A DNA stretch of 64,000 nucleotides. Source: Paenibacillus physcomitrellae. GTDB lineage: Bacteria; Bacillota; Bacilli; Paenibacillales; Paenibacillaceae. The translations under genes and the position numbers were made by a program. The stretch covers positions 1,364,001 through 1,428,000 of the forward strand of contig NZ_CP022584.1 of NCBI RefSeq assembly GCF_002240225.1. Direction: 5' to 3'. Under the pieces are notes generated by a model, which saw nothing but the letters and a program-made list of their open reading frames with translations, was not told the origin of the DNA and searched no databases. Positions 1 to 9,203 of the stretch are shown in pieces. Within the stretch, counting starts at the first letter, position 1; each line of letters begins with the position of its first letter.

Positions 1-99
1 GGTCTGCGGTTTTACATTCGGATTGTTGTTGACCACCCGGGAAACCGTGGCCATCGAGACTCCTGCTTCGCGTGCCACATCATAAATGGTAACCGTCAC
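1..99 (-). CDS. ccpA: Catabolite control protein A, N-terminal part (runs off the window)
   Basis: Only the first 33 codons are present; the gene continues beyond base 1. The translation is a LacI-family helix-turn-helix with the motif [20 protein letters not shown] followed by VNNNPNVKP, which is the DNA-binding head of CcpA, the global carbon catabolite regulator that binds cre sites together with phosphorylated HPr. The start is a GTG at 97-99 with a GGAGAG ribosome binding site about 8 bases upstream. ytxJ lies just upstream in the same direction, the same neighbourhood as in Bacillus subtilis, which supports ccpA over other LacI-family members. The rest of the protein cannot be checked. 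Confidence 0.85.
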   Translation of the reverse strand, partial: MTVTIYDVAREAGVSMATVSRVVNNNPNVKPQT

Positions 100-207
100 A
101 TTCTTCTCTCCATTGCCAATAAATTTTCATTCGTTCTTCGGGTTTCGTAAGGAGTTTAATTAGGTTTTATGATACGACAAAAATCATCAATCCGCAATGA
201 TAACGCT

Positions 208-552
208 TCACTTTTGGAGAATTTCCTTCAATACGTTAGCCGTAATTCCGGAGTGGGAGGTATTCCAAACCGCTCTTCCATCCTCAATCAGAATCGCCTG
301 AGGAGATTCATGCTTGACCTGGAGCAAGTCGGCGGCTTTCAGAGAAACCGGACGATCCTCCACGACATGAATCAAACCGTAGGTTACGTTTTCATTAGGC
401 TGCTCGCCCAAGTATTTCAACACTTCCTGATTTGCACGCGCGCTGATCGGGCAGCGTGTACTGTGTTTAAACAGTAATACAGGTCGGTCAGAAGAAGAAT
501 TTAAAACATTTTGAAGTTGTTCGGTAGAAGTGATTTTTGTCAATGCAGACAT
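208..552 (-). CDS. ytxJ: YtxJ, bacillithiol-system redox protein (monothiol bacilliredoxin type)
   Basis: A 114-residue thioredoxin-fold protein. After a short N-terminus it has the strand VLLFKHSTRCPIS, in which the single cysteine of the TCPIS motif replaces the usual CxxC, and later QAILIEDGRAVW, the stretch around the thioredoxin cis-proline region. YtxJ proteins (DUF2847) are thought to remove bacillithiol from S-bacillithiolated proteins in the cytoplasm. The ATG at 550-552 has an AAGGGG ribosome binding site nine bases upstream. It is followed at 99 by ccpA on the same strand. The family assignment is firm; the substrate is inference. Confidence 0.9.
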   Translation of the reverse strand: MSALTKITSTEQLQNVLNSSSDRPVLLFKHSTRCPISARANQEVLKYLGEQPNENVTYGLIHVVEDRPVSLKAADLLQVKHESPQAILIEDGRAVWNTSHSGITANVLKEILQK

Positions 553-722
553 AGAATTGAACCCCTTTCCGAAAATATAAAACGAATAAATAAACGAACT
601 TTCAAATTATTTTATCAAAAAGAAAAGAAAAAAGCCAATTTTCATGAAAATTTTTCACAAACGTTCAAATTCTTTTGTAGAACTATACAGATCAAACGCT
701 TTCTATGCCGGAAAAAGGGACT

Positions 723-1154
723 TTATGTAGTTTCCGCCGGCGTAAAAGTCAGCTGGGACAGCCTTGTCATCAACTGCTTCATCCATTTGTGGTCTTCGTT
801 TTGTTTGGCATATCCGTATACATCAAGCAGCAGGTTAATCCGCTCTTTGCAGCGTGCTTCTACTTCCATTAAATAAACATCGGCTTCGCTTTCCTTGAAA
901 CGAGTTTCCTTATAAACCTCATACATGACATCCGCGAGTTCATTATATTCGCTAAAGGACACGCAAACGCCGCCCTCATCCTTCAGCTGTACGAGGAGCT
1001 CGCGCAGATCCTGTTTAATACACGGGAACAGCTCATAAAGGCCGCATTGCTCACATTCCCAGACAGGAACACGTTTGATTTTTGTTGTCTTGCCATGAAT
1101 TACCGTTCTGAATCCTAAACTTTTATGTTGTCCGCAGTTGCAAGGGGTGTCCAC
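723..1154 (-). CDS. Hypothetical protein with N-terminal zinc-ribbon-like cysteines
   Basis: A 143-residue protein beginning at a GTG with GAGGTGG just upstream. The N-terminus has CNCGQHK, then roughly 30 residues later VWECEQCGLYE, so two cysteine pairs spaced like the YgiT/MqsA-type zinc finger. The remaining hundred residues are charged and probably helical, with no membrane segment or signal peptide. A nucleic-acid-binding or protein-binding role is possible but not shown. There is no toxin gene beside it, so an antitoxin role is not supported. It stands alone, with 170 bases to ytxJ downstream and 355 bases upstream to ptsI. Confidence 0.7.
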   Translation of the reverse strand: MDTPCNCGQHKSLGFRTVIHGKTTKIKRVPVWECEQCGLYELFPCIKQDLRELLVQLKDEGGVCVSFSEYNELADVMYEVYKETRFKESEADVYLMEVEARCKERINLLLDVYGYAKQNEDHKWMKQLMTRLSQLTFTPAETT

Positions 1155-1509
1155 CGTACCACCTCATCCTTTGTGTCAGTTCTAGTCTTGTCGATACCAT
1201 TAAATAATTGAAAACGGCTTTCGTCAATAGATAAATTATACAGGCGAATTCAAATTTGGGATTATCTGGTGTATCATTCTAATACCAAGGAAGGATGAAT
1301 ACGCGGATTAGAAGCTCTATGGCTGGTCTGACGGTAGGGAGGGACAGCGCTGCAGCCGCTCTGGCTGGTCCTGGAAAGGTAAAAAGTACATCGGAGCATG
1401 CAACGTAAACTGACTGTGCGGCGTCATAAGCCGCCCGCAGAAAAGGCCTGCCTCCGGATGGATGACAAGCCCTAAATACCTAAATATATGAAGGATATAA
1501 GCTTAATCC
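1155..1509. other. Intergenic stretch with no supported gene
   Basis: This gap between ptsI and the zinc-ribbon protein is mixed in composition. It holds a 37-codon open frame on the plus strand at 1294-1407 whose AAGGAAGG directly abuts the ATG, which is too close for efficient initiation, and an inverted repeat GCGGC/GCCGC at about 1419-1435 that has no uridine run. Neither is convincing as a gene or a terminator. Confidence 0.4.
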
Positions 1510-3234
1510 TCAGACCTCTAAATGAGTCCGTGCAGATAACAGCTCCTCGATTTCAGATGTAGTCCGGCAAGTAAAGCAGCTGCGGCCAATGTCCGCTTCC
1601 TCTTTAGCCGAAATATTCAAAATCGAATGCTTGACGCGGAGCAGAGCCTGCGGGGACATACTCAGATGGCTGACTCCGAGATAAGACCAGATCGGGAGCG
1701 CCCGTTCATCCCCCGCCATCTCACCGCAGACGCTAACCTGAATATGATGCGCGCGAGCAGCATCCACGGTCATTTTTAGCATGCGCAGCACAGCCGGATG
1801 AAAAGGCCGGTAAAGATGGGCGATTTTCTCGTTCATCCGGTCCACCGCCAGCACGTATTGCACCAGATCATTGGTGCCGATGCTGAAGAAGTCGCATTCG
1901 GCGGCCAGCAGTTCGGCAGAAGCCGCTGCTGCAGGCACCTCGATCATGATCCCTACGGGAATCTCTTTGTCGTACGAAATCCCCCGGCGGTCCAAATCGG
2001 CCATAGCTTCGGCAAGAATCTGGTTCGCGCTGCGGATTTCTTCCACCGACGTAATCATGGGATACATAATTTTGACACTGCCGTGGGCACTTGCTCTCAA
2101 AATAGCCGTAAGCTGCGTCTTGAACAGATCGTGCCGATCCAGACTGATCCGGATGGCCCGATAGCCGAGAAACGGATTCTCTTCTTCCGGCAGCGGGAAA
2201 TACTCCAGCTGTTTATCTCCGCCAATATCGAGCGTCCGTATAACCACAGAATGAAGACCGGCATGCTCCACAACCCGGCGGTAAATATCATACTGCTCTT
2301 CCTCCGAAGGCAGCGCCGCCCGGTCCATATAAATAAACTCCGTTCTGAACAGCCCTACACCTTCGGCGCCGTGTTTGATAGCCAGCTCGAATTCTTTCGA
2401 GGAGCTGATATTGCTGGCCAAATGAAAATGCATGCCATCCAGCGTTACCGCATCCTCTGCGGCCAGAAGCTGCAGCTGCTCCTTCCGGCGCTTCTGCTTC
2501 TCGGCTACAAGCGTATGCCGCTCAATGATTTCCGAGGCCGGGTTAATATACAAAGCTCCCGTACTCCCGTCTAGTACAAGCAGGTCGCCGGTCTGAATCA
2601 TCGGATCCAGCCGGTTCTCAAAGCCCGACACGAGCGGTATCCCCAGCGCTCTTGCCATAATGGCTGAATGAGAGGATTTGCCGCCAACCATCGTCACCAT
2701 GCCCAGCACATGGTTCGGATTCAAATGCACCAGCTGGGAAGGAGAAAGCTCATGCGCAACCAATATGTAGGGCTCGTTATTTTTAGGCAAAGTCACTTCA
2801 GGCGTCCCTAGTAAATGCTTCAGCAGGCGATTGCCAACATCCTTGATGTCCAATGCCCGTTCTTTCATATATTCATCGTCCAGCAGATCAAACATGGTGA
2901 CAAAATGGTCGATGGCTTCCTTGACGGCAACCTCGGCCGCTTTATACTGCCGTTCGATTATGCCGCGAATCTCGCTCATAAAGACCGGATCTTCCAAAAT
3001 CGCCAGATGCGCATCAAAAATCGTCGACTCTTCTTTGCCCACCATCTGCTGAATTTCGTTGCGGATCTCTTCAATTTCATGCTTGGAGGTCACAATGCCT
3101 TCCTGCAACCGGTCGAACTCCCTGCCGAGATCAATCGTCTCCAATTGCCGGTCCTGAATATCCATTTCCCATGCAGGCAGCACAAAAGCTCTGCCAATGG
3201 CTACACCAGCAGCAGCGCCAATTCCTTGTATCAT
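1510..3234 (-). CDS. ptsI: Phosphoenolpyruvate-protein phosphotransferase (enzyme I of the PTS)
   Basis: A 574-residue enzyme I, which takes phosphate from phosphoenolpyruvate and passes it to HPr in the cytoplasm. Domains in order: the swivelling phosphohistidine domain with GGKSSHSAIMARALG (active His189), the PEP-binding TIM barrel with GAEGVGLFRTEF and IGTNDLVQYVLAVDR, and VCGEMAGD carrying the catalytic cysteine near residue 500. The open frame extends 30 codons further upstream, but a promoter lies inside that extension and MIQGIGAAAGVAIG is the usual enzyme I N-terminus, so I start at 3234. GAAGGGG lies 12 bases upstream of the ATG. No ptsH gene is next to it, unlike in Bacillus subtilis. 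Confidence 0.95.
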   Translation of the reverse strand: MIQGIGAAAGVAIGRAFVLPAWEMDIQDRQLETIDLGREFDRLQEGIVTSKHEIEEIRNEIQQMVGKEESTIFDAHLAILEDPVFMSEIRGIIERQYKAAEVAVKEAIDHFVTMFDLLDDEYMKERALDIKDVGNRLLKHLLGTPEVTLPKNNEPYILVAHELSPSQLVHLNPNHVLGMVTMVGGKSSHSAIMARALGIPLVSGFENRLDPMIQTGDLLVLDGSTGALYINPASEIIERHTLVAEKQKRRKEQLQLLAAEDAVTLDGMHFHLASNISSSKEFELAIKHGAEGVGLFRTEFIYMDRAALPSEEEQYDIYRRVVEHAGLHSVVIRTLDIGGDKQLEYFPLPEEENPFLGYRAIRISLDRHDLFKTQLTAILRASAHGSVKIMYPMITSVEEIRSANQILAEAMADLDRRGISYDKEIPVGIMIEVPAAAASAELLAAECDFFSIGTNDLVQYVLAVDRMNEKIAHLYRPFHPAVLRMLKMTVDAARAHHIQVSVCGEMAGDERALPIWSYLGVSHLSMSPQALLRVKHSILNISAKEEADIGRSCFTCRTTSEIEELLSARTHLEV

Positions 3235-3295
3235 AATGCACTCAGACCCCTTCAACTTTGCAGTTGTTAGATGTTTATCTCTTTCTACCCTAGTT

Positions 3296-3324
3296 ATGGT
3301 AACTTTGGACCTGTTAATTGTCAA
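3296..3324 (-). promoter_or_regulatory. Predicted SigA promoter of ptsI
   Basis: On the minus strand TTGACA (3319-3324) and TACCAT (3296-3301) are separated by 17 bases. It lies about 60 bases upstream of the ptsI ATG and inside the longer open frame, so that frame's 5' part cannot be coding if the promoter is real. Confidence 0.6.
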
Positions 3325-3380
3325 AGGAAAAAGTAACGGAGATTGTAACTAGTTTATCCAGCGTCCCCGGAAAAAAGTCC

Positions 3381-3405
3381 AAAAAAAAGAACCCCGAAGG
3401 GTTCT
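3381..3405 (-). terminator. Rho-independent terminator of the CoA-binding protein gene
   Basis: Hairpin AGAACCC-ttcg-GGGTTCT on the minus strand followed by eight T residues, 40 bases after the stop codon of the gene at 3444-3881. Confidence 0.9.
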
Positions 3406-3443
3406 GAAATCAACATGGAACGGGAAACATTTGACCAGACCTG

Positions 3444-3881
3444 TCATTGCTTGTTCTGCCGCTCCGGCTTCAAAACGGCGTCTTCCACCTTGATGCAGCG
3501 GTCCATAATTACGTTCAAACCGGCTTCGGCGGCAATCTCCGCCGCCTGCTCATTGACGATTCCCTGCTGAAGCCACAGGGTGGTTGCTCCTACCTCGACC
3601 GCTTCTTTGGCAATGTCCGGCGTAAATTCGCTGCGGCGGAACACATTGACGATGTCGATCGGCTGCTCGATGTCCTTTAAAGAAGCATAACAACGCTCCC
3701 CTAGTATCTCCCCCTGCACAGACGGGTTGACCGGGATAATCCGGTATCCCCGCTTCTGCATGGCCCGGGCTACCATATTAGAGGTCCGATCCGGCTTGCC
3801 CGATAATCCGACCACGGCAATCGTGCCGGCCTGTTCCAAAATAGCTTTAATTTGCTCTCGATCCGGATTTGCAAAAGCCAT
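3444..3881 (-). CDS. CoA-binding (YccU/YneT-type) Rossmann-fold protein
   Basis: A 145-residue single-domain protein. It has the CoA-binding fold start IAVVGLSGKPDRTSN, a GYRIIPVNPS strand, and later TTLWLQQGIVNE and NVIMDRCIKVE, which together mark the small stand-alone family related to the CoA-binding domain of succinyl-CoA synthetase. These proteins are thought to bind CoA or a CoA thioester; no specific reaction is established. The ATG at 3879-3881 follows GGCGGG. It has its own terminator and lies between ptsI and aroA, probably as a separate transcript or the end of the aroK-aroA unit. Confidence 0.85.
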   Translation of the reverse strand: MAFANPDREQIKAILEQAGTIAVVGLSGKPDRTSNMVARAMQKRGYRIIPVNPSVQGEILGERCYASLKDIEQPIDIVNVFRRSEFTPDIAKEAVEVGATTLWLQQGIVNEQAAEIAAEAGLNVIMDRCIKVEDAVLKPERQNKQ

Positions 3882-3934
3882 TCATTATCCCGCCTTTCCT
3901 GATTTTGAGACATAGATTCAAGGGCTGTTTCTAA

Positions 3935-5230
3935 TTATTCTTTTACCCATTCTACGGAACCGCCAAGCGCGGCGATATGCTCAAAGAACTGCGGATAAGA
4001 TTTCGCCACATGATGGGCGTCCTTGATAATAATTGGATTGCGGGCACGGAGGCCGACAACCGTTAACGCCATAATCACCCGGTGATCATAGTGTGCGTCG
4101 ATCGTGGCACCGCCCTCCACGCCAAACGGTTTGCCGTGAACGATGATTTCGTCCCGCTTCTCTTCCACGTCGGCGCCGGCTTTTCTGAGTTCCGTAACGA
4201 AGTCGGTAATGCGGTCGCATTCCTTATAACGAAGATTCTCCACGTTGTAAAAACGTGAGGTGCCTTCCGCAAACACAGCTGCCGCCACCATGGCCAGTAC
4301 CGCATCCGTTGCCGCGTCACCATCGAATTCGACCGCCCGGAGCTGATGATTGCCCTGCACACGGACACTGCCGTTCTCGTGACGCAGCGGCGTGTTCATC
4401 ATCTGCAGCACGTCTACGACGGCACGTTCGCCCTGCTTGCTGCGCTCCTCCAGACGGTGAACCGTCACGTCGGAACGGGTTACTGCAGCTGCGGCCAGAA
4501 TGGCAGCCGATCCCGGGTAATCGCCTTGTACAACATAGGTGCGTGCCTGGTACTTCTGTTTGCCCGGAACTTTAAACAAGGTATAATCCGGATCGGCCTC
4601 CACTTGAATACCGGCCTGCTCCAGCACCTCCAGCGTTTGTCCGACAACGACCTTCGATTTCAGATCGCCAGTCACCGTAATTTCGCTGTCCTCTTCAAGC
4701 ATCGGCGTCAAGAACAGCAGCGCGCTGAGGTATTGGGAGCTGACTTCGCCGGAGACCGTGATTTTCCCGCCTTTAGGCTGGCCGCCGCGAATGGTGATCG
4801 GCAAACGGCCATTCTTGTGCTCGACCTGAACATTCATCTGTTCCAGCGCCGTAATCAGATCATCGTGCGGGCGTTTGCCCAAGGAATCCGGATAAGCATT
4901 TACGAACGTGATTTCCGGTGATAATGCGGCAATGGCCATCAGGAAGCGAAGCACAGCTCCGGCGTTCCCAACGTTCAGTTCTTTAACGGGACTTAACTTG
5001 CCGCCAAAGCCGGTAATGACGATTTGTTCGTCGGTCTCTTCCAGCACGGCACCCAAATCGGCAATACAGCGCCGCATCGCGTCGCTGTCCTGGCTGTGGG
5101 CCGGATAACGGACAATACTTGTCCCTTCCGCCAGCGCTGCTGCAAGCAGGTATCTGGTCGTATAATTTTTAGATGAGAGCGCCTGTATTTCCCCTTTAAG
5201 CTCCGGGGTTGGCCTTACAATAATATCCAT
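3935..5230 (-). CDS. aroA: 3-phosphoshikimate 1-carboxyvinyltransferase (EPSP synthase)
   Basis: A 431-residue enzyme of the shikimate pathway. It joins phosphoenolpyruvate to shikimate 3-phosphate. Visible hallmarks are the N-terminal SSKNYTTRYLLAAALAEG (substrate lysine and arginine), GNAGAVLRFLMA, which corresponds to the PEP-binding NAGTAxR loop, SGEVSSQYLSALL, GDYPGSAAILAAAA, and RYKECDRI near the C-terminus. In the PEP loop the usual T is V and the arginine is kept. I start at MDIIVRP (5228-5230) with GGAAGGGG upstream rather than at the longer open frame. aroK lies 29 bases upstream in the same direction, so the two are probably cotranscribed. Confidence 0.95.
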   Translation of the reverse strand: MDIIVRPTPELKGEIQALSSKNYTTRYLLAAALAEGTSIVRYPAHSQDSDAMRRCIADLGAVLEETDEQIVITGFGGKLSPVKELNVGNAGAVLRFLMAIAALSPEITFVNAYPDSLGKRPHDDLITALEQMNVQVEHKNGRLPITIRGGQPKGGKITVSGEVSSQYLSALLFLTPMLEEDSEITVTGDLKSKVVVGQTLEVLEQAGIQVEADPDYTLFKVPGKQKYQARTYVVQGDYPGSAAILAAAAVTRSDVTVHRLEERSKQGERAVVDVLQMMNTPLRHENGSVRVQGNHQLRAVEFDGDAATDAVLAMVAAAVFAEGTSRFYNVENLRYKECDRITDFVTELRKAGADVEEKRDEIIVHGKPFGVEGGATIDAHYDHRVIMALTVVGLRARNPIIIKDAHHVAKSYPQFFEHIAALGGSVEWVKE

Positions 5231-5259
5231 AGTAAAAAAAGCCCCTTCCACCAATGTGA

Positions 5260-5769
5260 TTAAACGCGTTGAAGCATTAAAATGTGAGCTGCCACTTGTT
5301 CGGGCTCCAATGCAAACGTATCGACTGTGCAATGGGCAAAGTCGTACGCATTCTTGCGTTCTTCCAGCAAACGGAGAATTCTCTCCCTCGCCCCGCCGGC
5401 CAGCAGCGGACGATTGCTGTCTTCCCCTACCCGCCTCAATATCGTGTCGGCGTCGGCCTTGAGCGCCACCACCCAGCCCTTGTCAAGCATCAGCCTGCAG
5501 TTGTCCGGATTCAGCACCGCACCGCCGCCTGTAGCGAGGATGACCGGTTTGTCCTCCAATATTCGGGCAAGCACGACAGACTCCAGCTGACGAAATGCGG
5601 CTTCGCCCTGCCGTTCAAAAATTTCGGGAATCGGGCAGCCTGCAGCCTTGACGATTTCCGCGTCGAGATCGACCAGCTTTCTGCCGGTCTTATGCGCAAG
5701 CAGCTCCGCCACCGTGGATTTGCCGGTTCCCATCATGCCGATAAGAATCCAATTCTCCTGCTCCGGCAA
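5260..5769 (-). CDS. aroK: Shikimate kinase
   Basis: A 169-residue P-loop kinase that phosphorylates shikimate with ATP. Walker A is GMMGTGKSTV, followed by VDLDAEI, FRQLESVVL and ATGGGAVLNPDN (the shikimate-binding GGG loop), then NRPLL for the lid. An ATG is available ten codons upstream, but no ribosome binding site precedes it; the TTG at 5767-5769 has AAGGTAGGTG about six bases upstream and gives the usual family length, so I prefer it. It lies immediately upstream of aroA, which acts next in the pathway. Confidence 0.92.
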   Translation of the reverse strand: MPEQENWILIGMMGTGKSTVAELLAHKTGRKLVDLDAEIVKAAGCPIPEIFERQGEAAFRQLESVVLARILEDKPVILATGGGAVLNPDNCRLMLDKGWVVALKADADTILRRVGEDSNRPLLAGGARERILRLLEERKNAYDFAHCTVDTFALEPEQVAAHILMLQRV

Positions 5770-5924
5770 TATGACGCACCTACCTTCTGCTGTTAACATT
5801 TTTCATATCATATCACATGTCTTGAAAGCTGGCATCCTTTTGCCGATAGAGACAGGTGAGAGAGTACTGAAGGGGCTCCCGGCTTGTTCCCTCCTGCCGA
5901 TAACCGGCCTTGGTCCGCATGCAC

Positions 5925-5964
5925 AAAAAAGCGTCAGGGAAGGCCTTACGGCCGCTCCTGACGC
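5925..5964 (-). terminator. Rho-independent terminator downstream of gnd
   Basis: On the minus strand an outer stem GCGTCAGG/CCTGACGC and an inner stem GGCC/GGCC are followed by six T residues. It lies about 80 bases past the gnd stop codon. Confidence 0.85.
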
Positions 5965-6046
5965 TTATCCTTGCCCGTTTTGAAAAGCGGGCATTTGCTG
6001 TCATGCTCGATTTAGGGCAATCAAGGGGAATCTAGGGCTAGGGCAA

Positions 6047-7453
<1,407 letters not shown>

Positions 7454-7558
7454 TTTTTCTCCATCCTTTGCAAACAAATTTGGGGATTCCAATTCGATTC
7501 CAATATATCATCTTCAAATGGCAATATCCACTTGACTGGCAAGGCTTCATCAAATCAA

Positions 7559-7599
7559 CATAAACACCCCTGGAATTTTACATTTCCGAGGTGTTTATG
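7559..7599. repeat. Long inverted repeat between gnd and the upstream unknown gene
   Basis: CATAAACACC (7559-7568) pairs perfectly with GGTGTTTATG (7590-7599), and GGAA/TTCC extend the stem inward. No uridine run follows on either strand. It could terminate the gene at 7643-8242 weakly or serve as a regulator site for gnd. Confidence 0.5.
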
Positions 7600-7642
7600 C
7601 TTGCAATTTTCAGCAATGTCCCCTTTAACCGGGCAAGCGGTA

Positions 7643-8242
7643 CTATTTCCATTCCAGCTCCATAAGGTTACGCCGAATGCGCTCCAAAACTTTCTTGATC
7701 GCTTCCGCTTCTTCTGTATCACCGGACTCCAGCGCCTGATGCAGCTTCTCCAGCTGTTCATCCAGCTCCTCAAGCAGCTCTTCCGTCCGCTGCTCCGATT
7801 GTCTGGAGTGAAACATCCGGTTCATCTTGGCGAGACTCGGCAGCGGCTCCTTCTGGTAAAGCACCTTGTGCTCCAACCCCGAGATTTCGACCTGGCGGAT
7901 CACCTCGCCGAACAGAATATTTTCAATCAGAATCTGTCTGTCCTTAATACGCTTCACGACGGCATGACCCCGTAGATCTCCGATCAGCTTCTCCAGCCAG
8001 TCCGCCAGCTTTGCATCTTTAATTACATAGTCCCCGACAAGCTTGTAGCCCTGGCCTACCCGTTCGAAACGAAGTTTGGTCAGCTTGCGTCCGGTTCTTA
8101 CGGAAATAATAAAAATCGATTCGTTTTCGCTCCAATACAGCGAATATCCGTCCTGAATCAGGTCGCGGATTAACTGCTGCAGGTGCCGGCGCTCGAAACG
8201 CAGATCCAGATTGCAGTACTCGACCTCGTAGCTCTTGTTCAC
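7643..8242 (-). CDS. Hypothetical protein with C-terminal coiled coil
   Basis: A 199-residue soluble protein that I do not recognise. The first 130 residues look like a mixed alpha/beta domain rich in charged residues (LRFERRHLQQLIRDLI, then WSENESIFIISVRTG). From about residue 145 there is a strongly heptad-like helix with many leucines and glutamates (EELLEELDEQLEKLHQAL) that should form a coiled coil. There is no signal peptide, membrane segment or catalytic motif. The start is GTG at 8240-8242 behind GGAGGG. Upstream of gnd in the same direction, separated by 190 bases and the inverted repeat. Confidence 0.75.
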   Translation of the reverse strand: MNKSYEVEYCNLDLRFERRHLQQLIRDLIQDGYSLYWSENESIFIISVRTGRKLTKLRFERVGQGYKLVGDYVIKDAKLADWLEKLIGDLRGHAVVKRIKDRQILIENILFGEVIRQVEISGLEHKVLYQKEPLPSLAKMNRMFHSRQSEQRTEELLEELDEQLEKLHQALESGDTEEAEAIKKVLERIRRNLMELEWK

Positions 8243-8573
8243 GGCACGCCCTCCTCTGGCGTTTTGCAGGGATGCAAAACCATGGTTTGCTCACAGCTCA
8301 TTTAACAGAATTTACATTATCTTATACTCCATCCTATGTGAAGGTAACTTGGATTAATGATTATTTTTACCCGGTATAAGGCCCCTGTGACGCAGCAGAA
8401 CGGATTCATTCAGGCGGACCCCCTCCGGCAGGCCCAGAAAAGACCGTCCATAACTGTCCTCCGGCCGATGGTCCGGGGTGCAGGGTAGTCCTCCACCCCA
8501 GGGCTTGTGTTATAATCGGGATAAGCTCGCTGAAGTTCGAGCCGATTTTTAACGCAATCAGGAGGCTTGTCCC
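8243..8573. other. Divergent intergenic region with a promoter for the YktB-like gene
   Basis: The region between the coiled-coil gene (minus) and the YktB-like gene (plus) holds no credible gene. An extended -10 element, TGTTATAAT at 8508-8516, points toward the YktB-like gene 58 bases downstream. GC-rich partial inverted repeats occur at 8420-8500 but none has a uridine run. Confidence 0.5.
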
Positions 8574-9197
8574 ATGTCAATAGCAGGTTTTACGACGCAG
8601 GATTTTGATACGATGGCCATTCCGGGGCTGGAGCCCCGTATGGAAAGCTTAATTGCCAACGTACGTCCCAAGCTGGAAGAGATCGGAACCGAAATCAAAC
8701 CGTTTCTTTCTGCATTAACCGGAGATGAAATGTTCCCGCACGTTGCCAAACACGCACGAAGAACGATTAATCCGCCAAACGATACTTGGGTCGCCTGGAG
8801 CAGCAGCAAACGCGGCTACAAGGCGCTGCCGCATTTTCAGGTCGGCTTGTTCTCAACCCATCTGTTCATCGTGATGGCTGTCATTTACGAAAGCTCCAAC
8901 AAAGAAATTATCGGCCGTTATCTGGAGCAGCACGCTTCTGAAGTTAAAGCGAAGGTTCCGGGCGAATACTATTGGTCGATGGACCATATGACGCCGGGCG
9001 GGAAGCTGAACAGCGAAATCACGGAGCAGGAGCTGTCCGAAATGGGCCGGAAGCTGCAAAAGGTGAAGAAATCGGAAATTTTGTGCGGTCTCAGTCTGCC
9101 GCGTTCGTCGGAGCCATTAAGGGACGGCGACAACCTTGCCGAGCTCATCCGCAGCACCTTTGAAGCACTTCTCCCACTGTATAAAATTTCTTTCTAA
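8574..9197 (+). CDS. YktB-like DUF1054 protein
   Basis: A 207-residue cytoplasmic protein of the DUF1054 family (UPF0637, YktB of Bacillus subtilis). Conserved stretches seen are FTTQDFDTMAIPGLE at the N-terminus, HVAKHARRTINPPNDTWVAW in the middle, then LPHFQVGLFSTHLFI and YWSMDHMTPGG. The fold is known from structures but no biochemical role is established. AGGAGG lies 11 bases before the ATG. It converges with the MFS transporter gene, whose stop is six bases away, with no clear terminator between them. Confidence 0.88.
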   Translation: MSIAGFTTQDFDTMAIPGLEPRMESLIANVRPKLEEIGTEIKPFLSALTGDEMFPHVAKHARRTINPPNDTWVAWSSSKRGYKALPHFQVGLFSTHLFIVMAVIYESSNKEIIGRYLEQHASEVKAKVPGEYYWSMDHMTPGGKLNSEITEQELSEMGRKLQKVKKSEILCGLSLPRSSEPLRDGDNLAELIRSTFEALLPLYKISF

Positions 9198-9203
9198 AGC
9201 CAT

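Noticed and set aside
1294..1407. 37-codon open frame
   Set aside because: The ribosome binding site abuts the start codon and the peptide is not protein-like.
1798..2574. Open frame on the plus strand across ptsI
   Set aside because: It lies opposite a clear enzyme I gene, has no ribosome binding site and its translation has no recognisable domain.
3235..3324. Upstream extension of the ptsI frame
   Set aside because: A promoter lies inside it and the ordinary enzyme I start comes after it.
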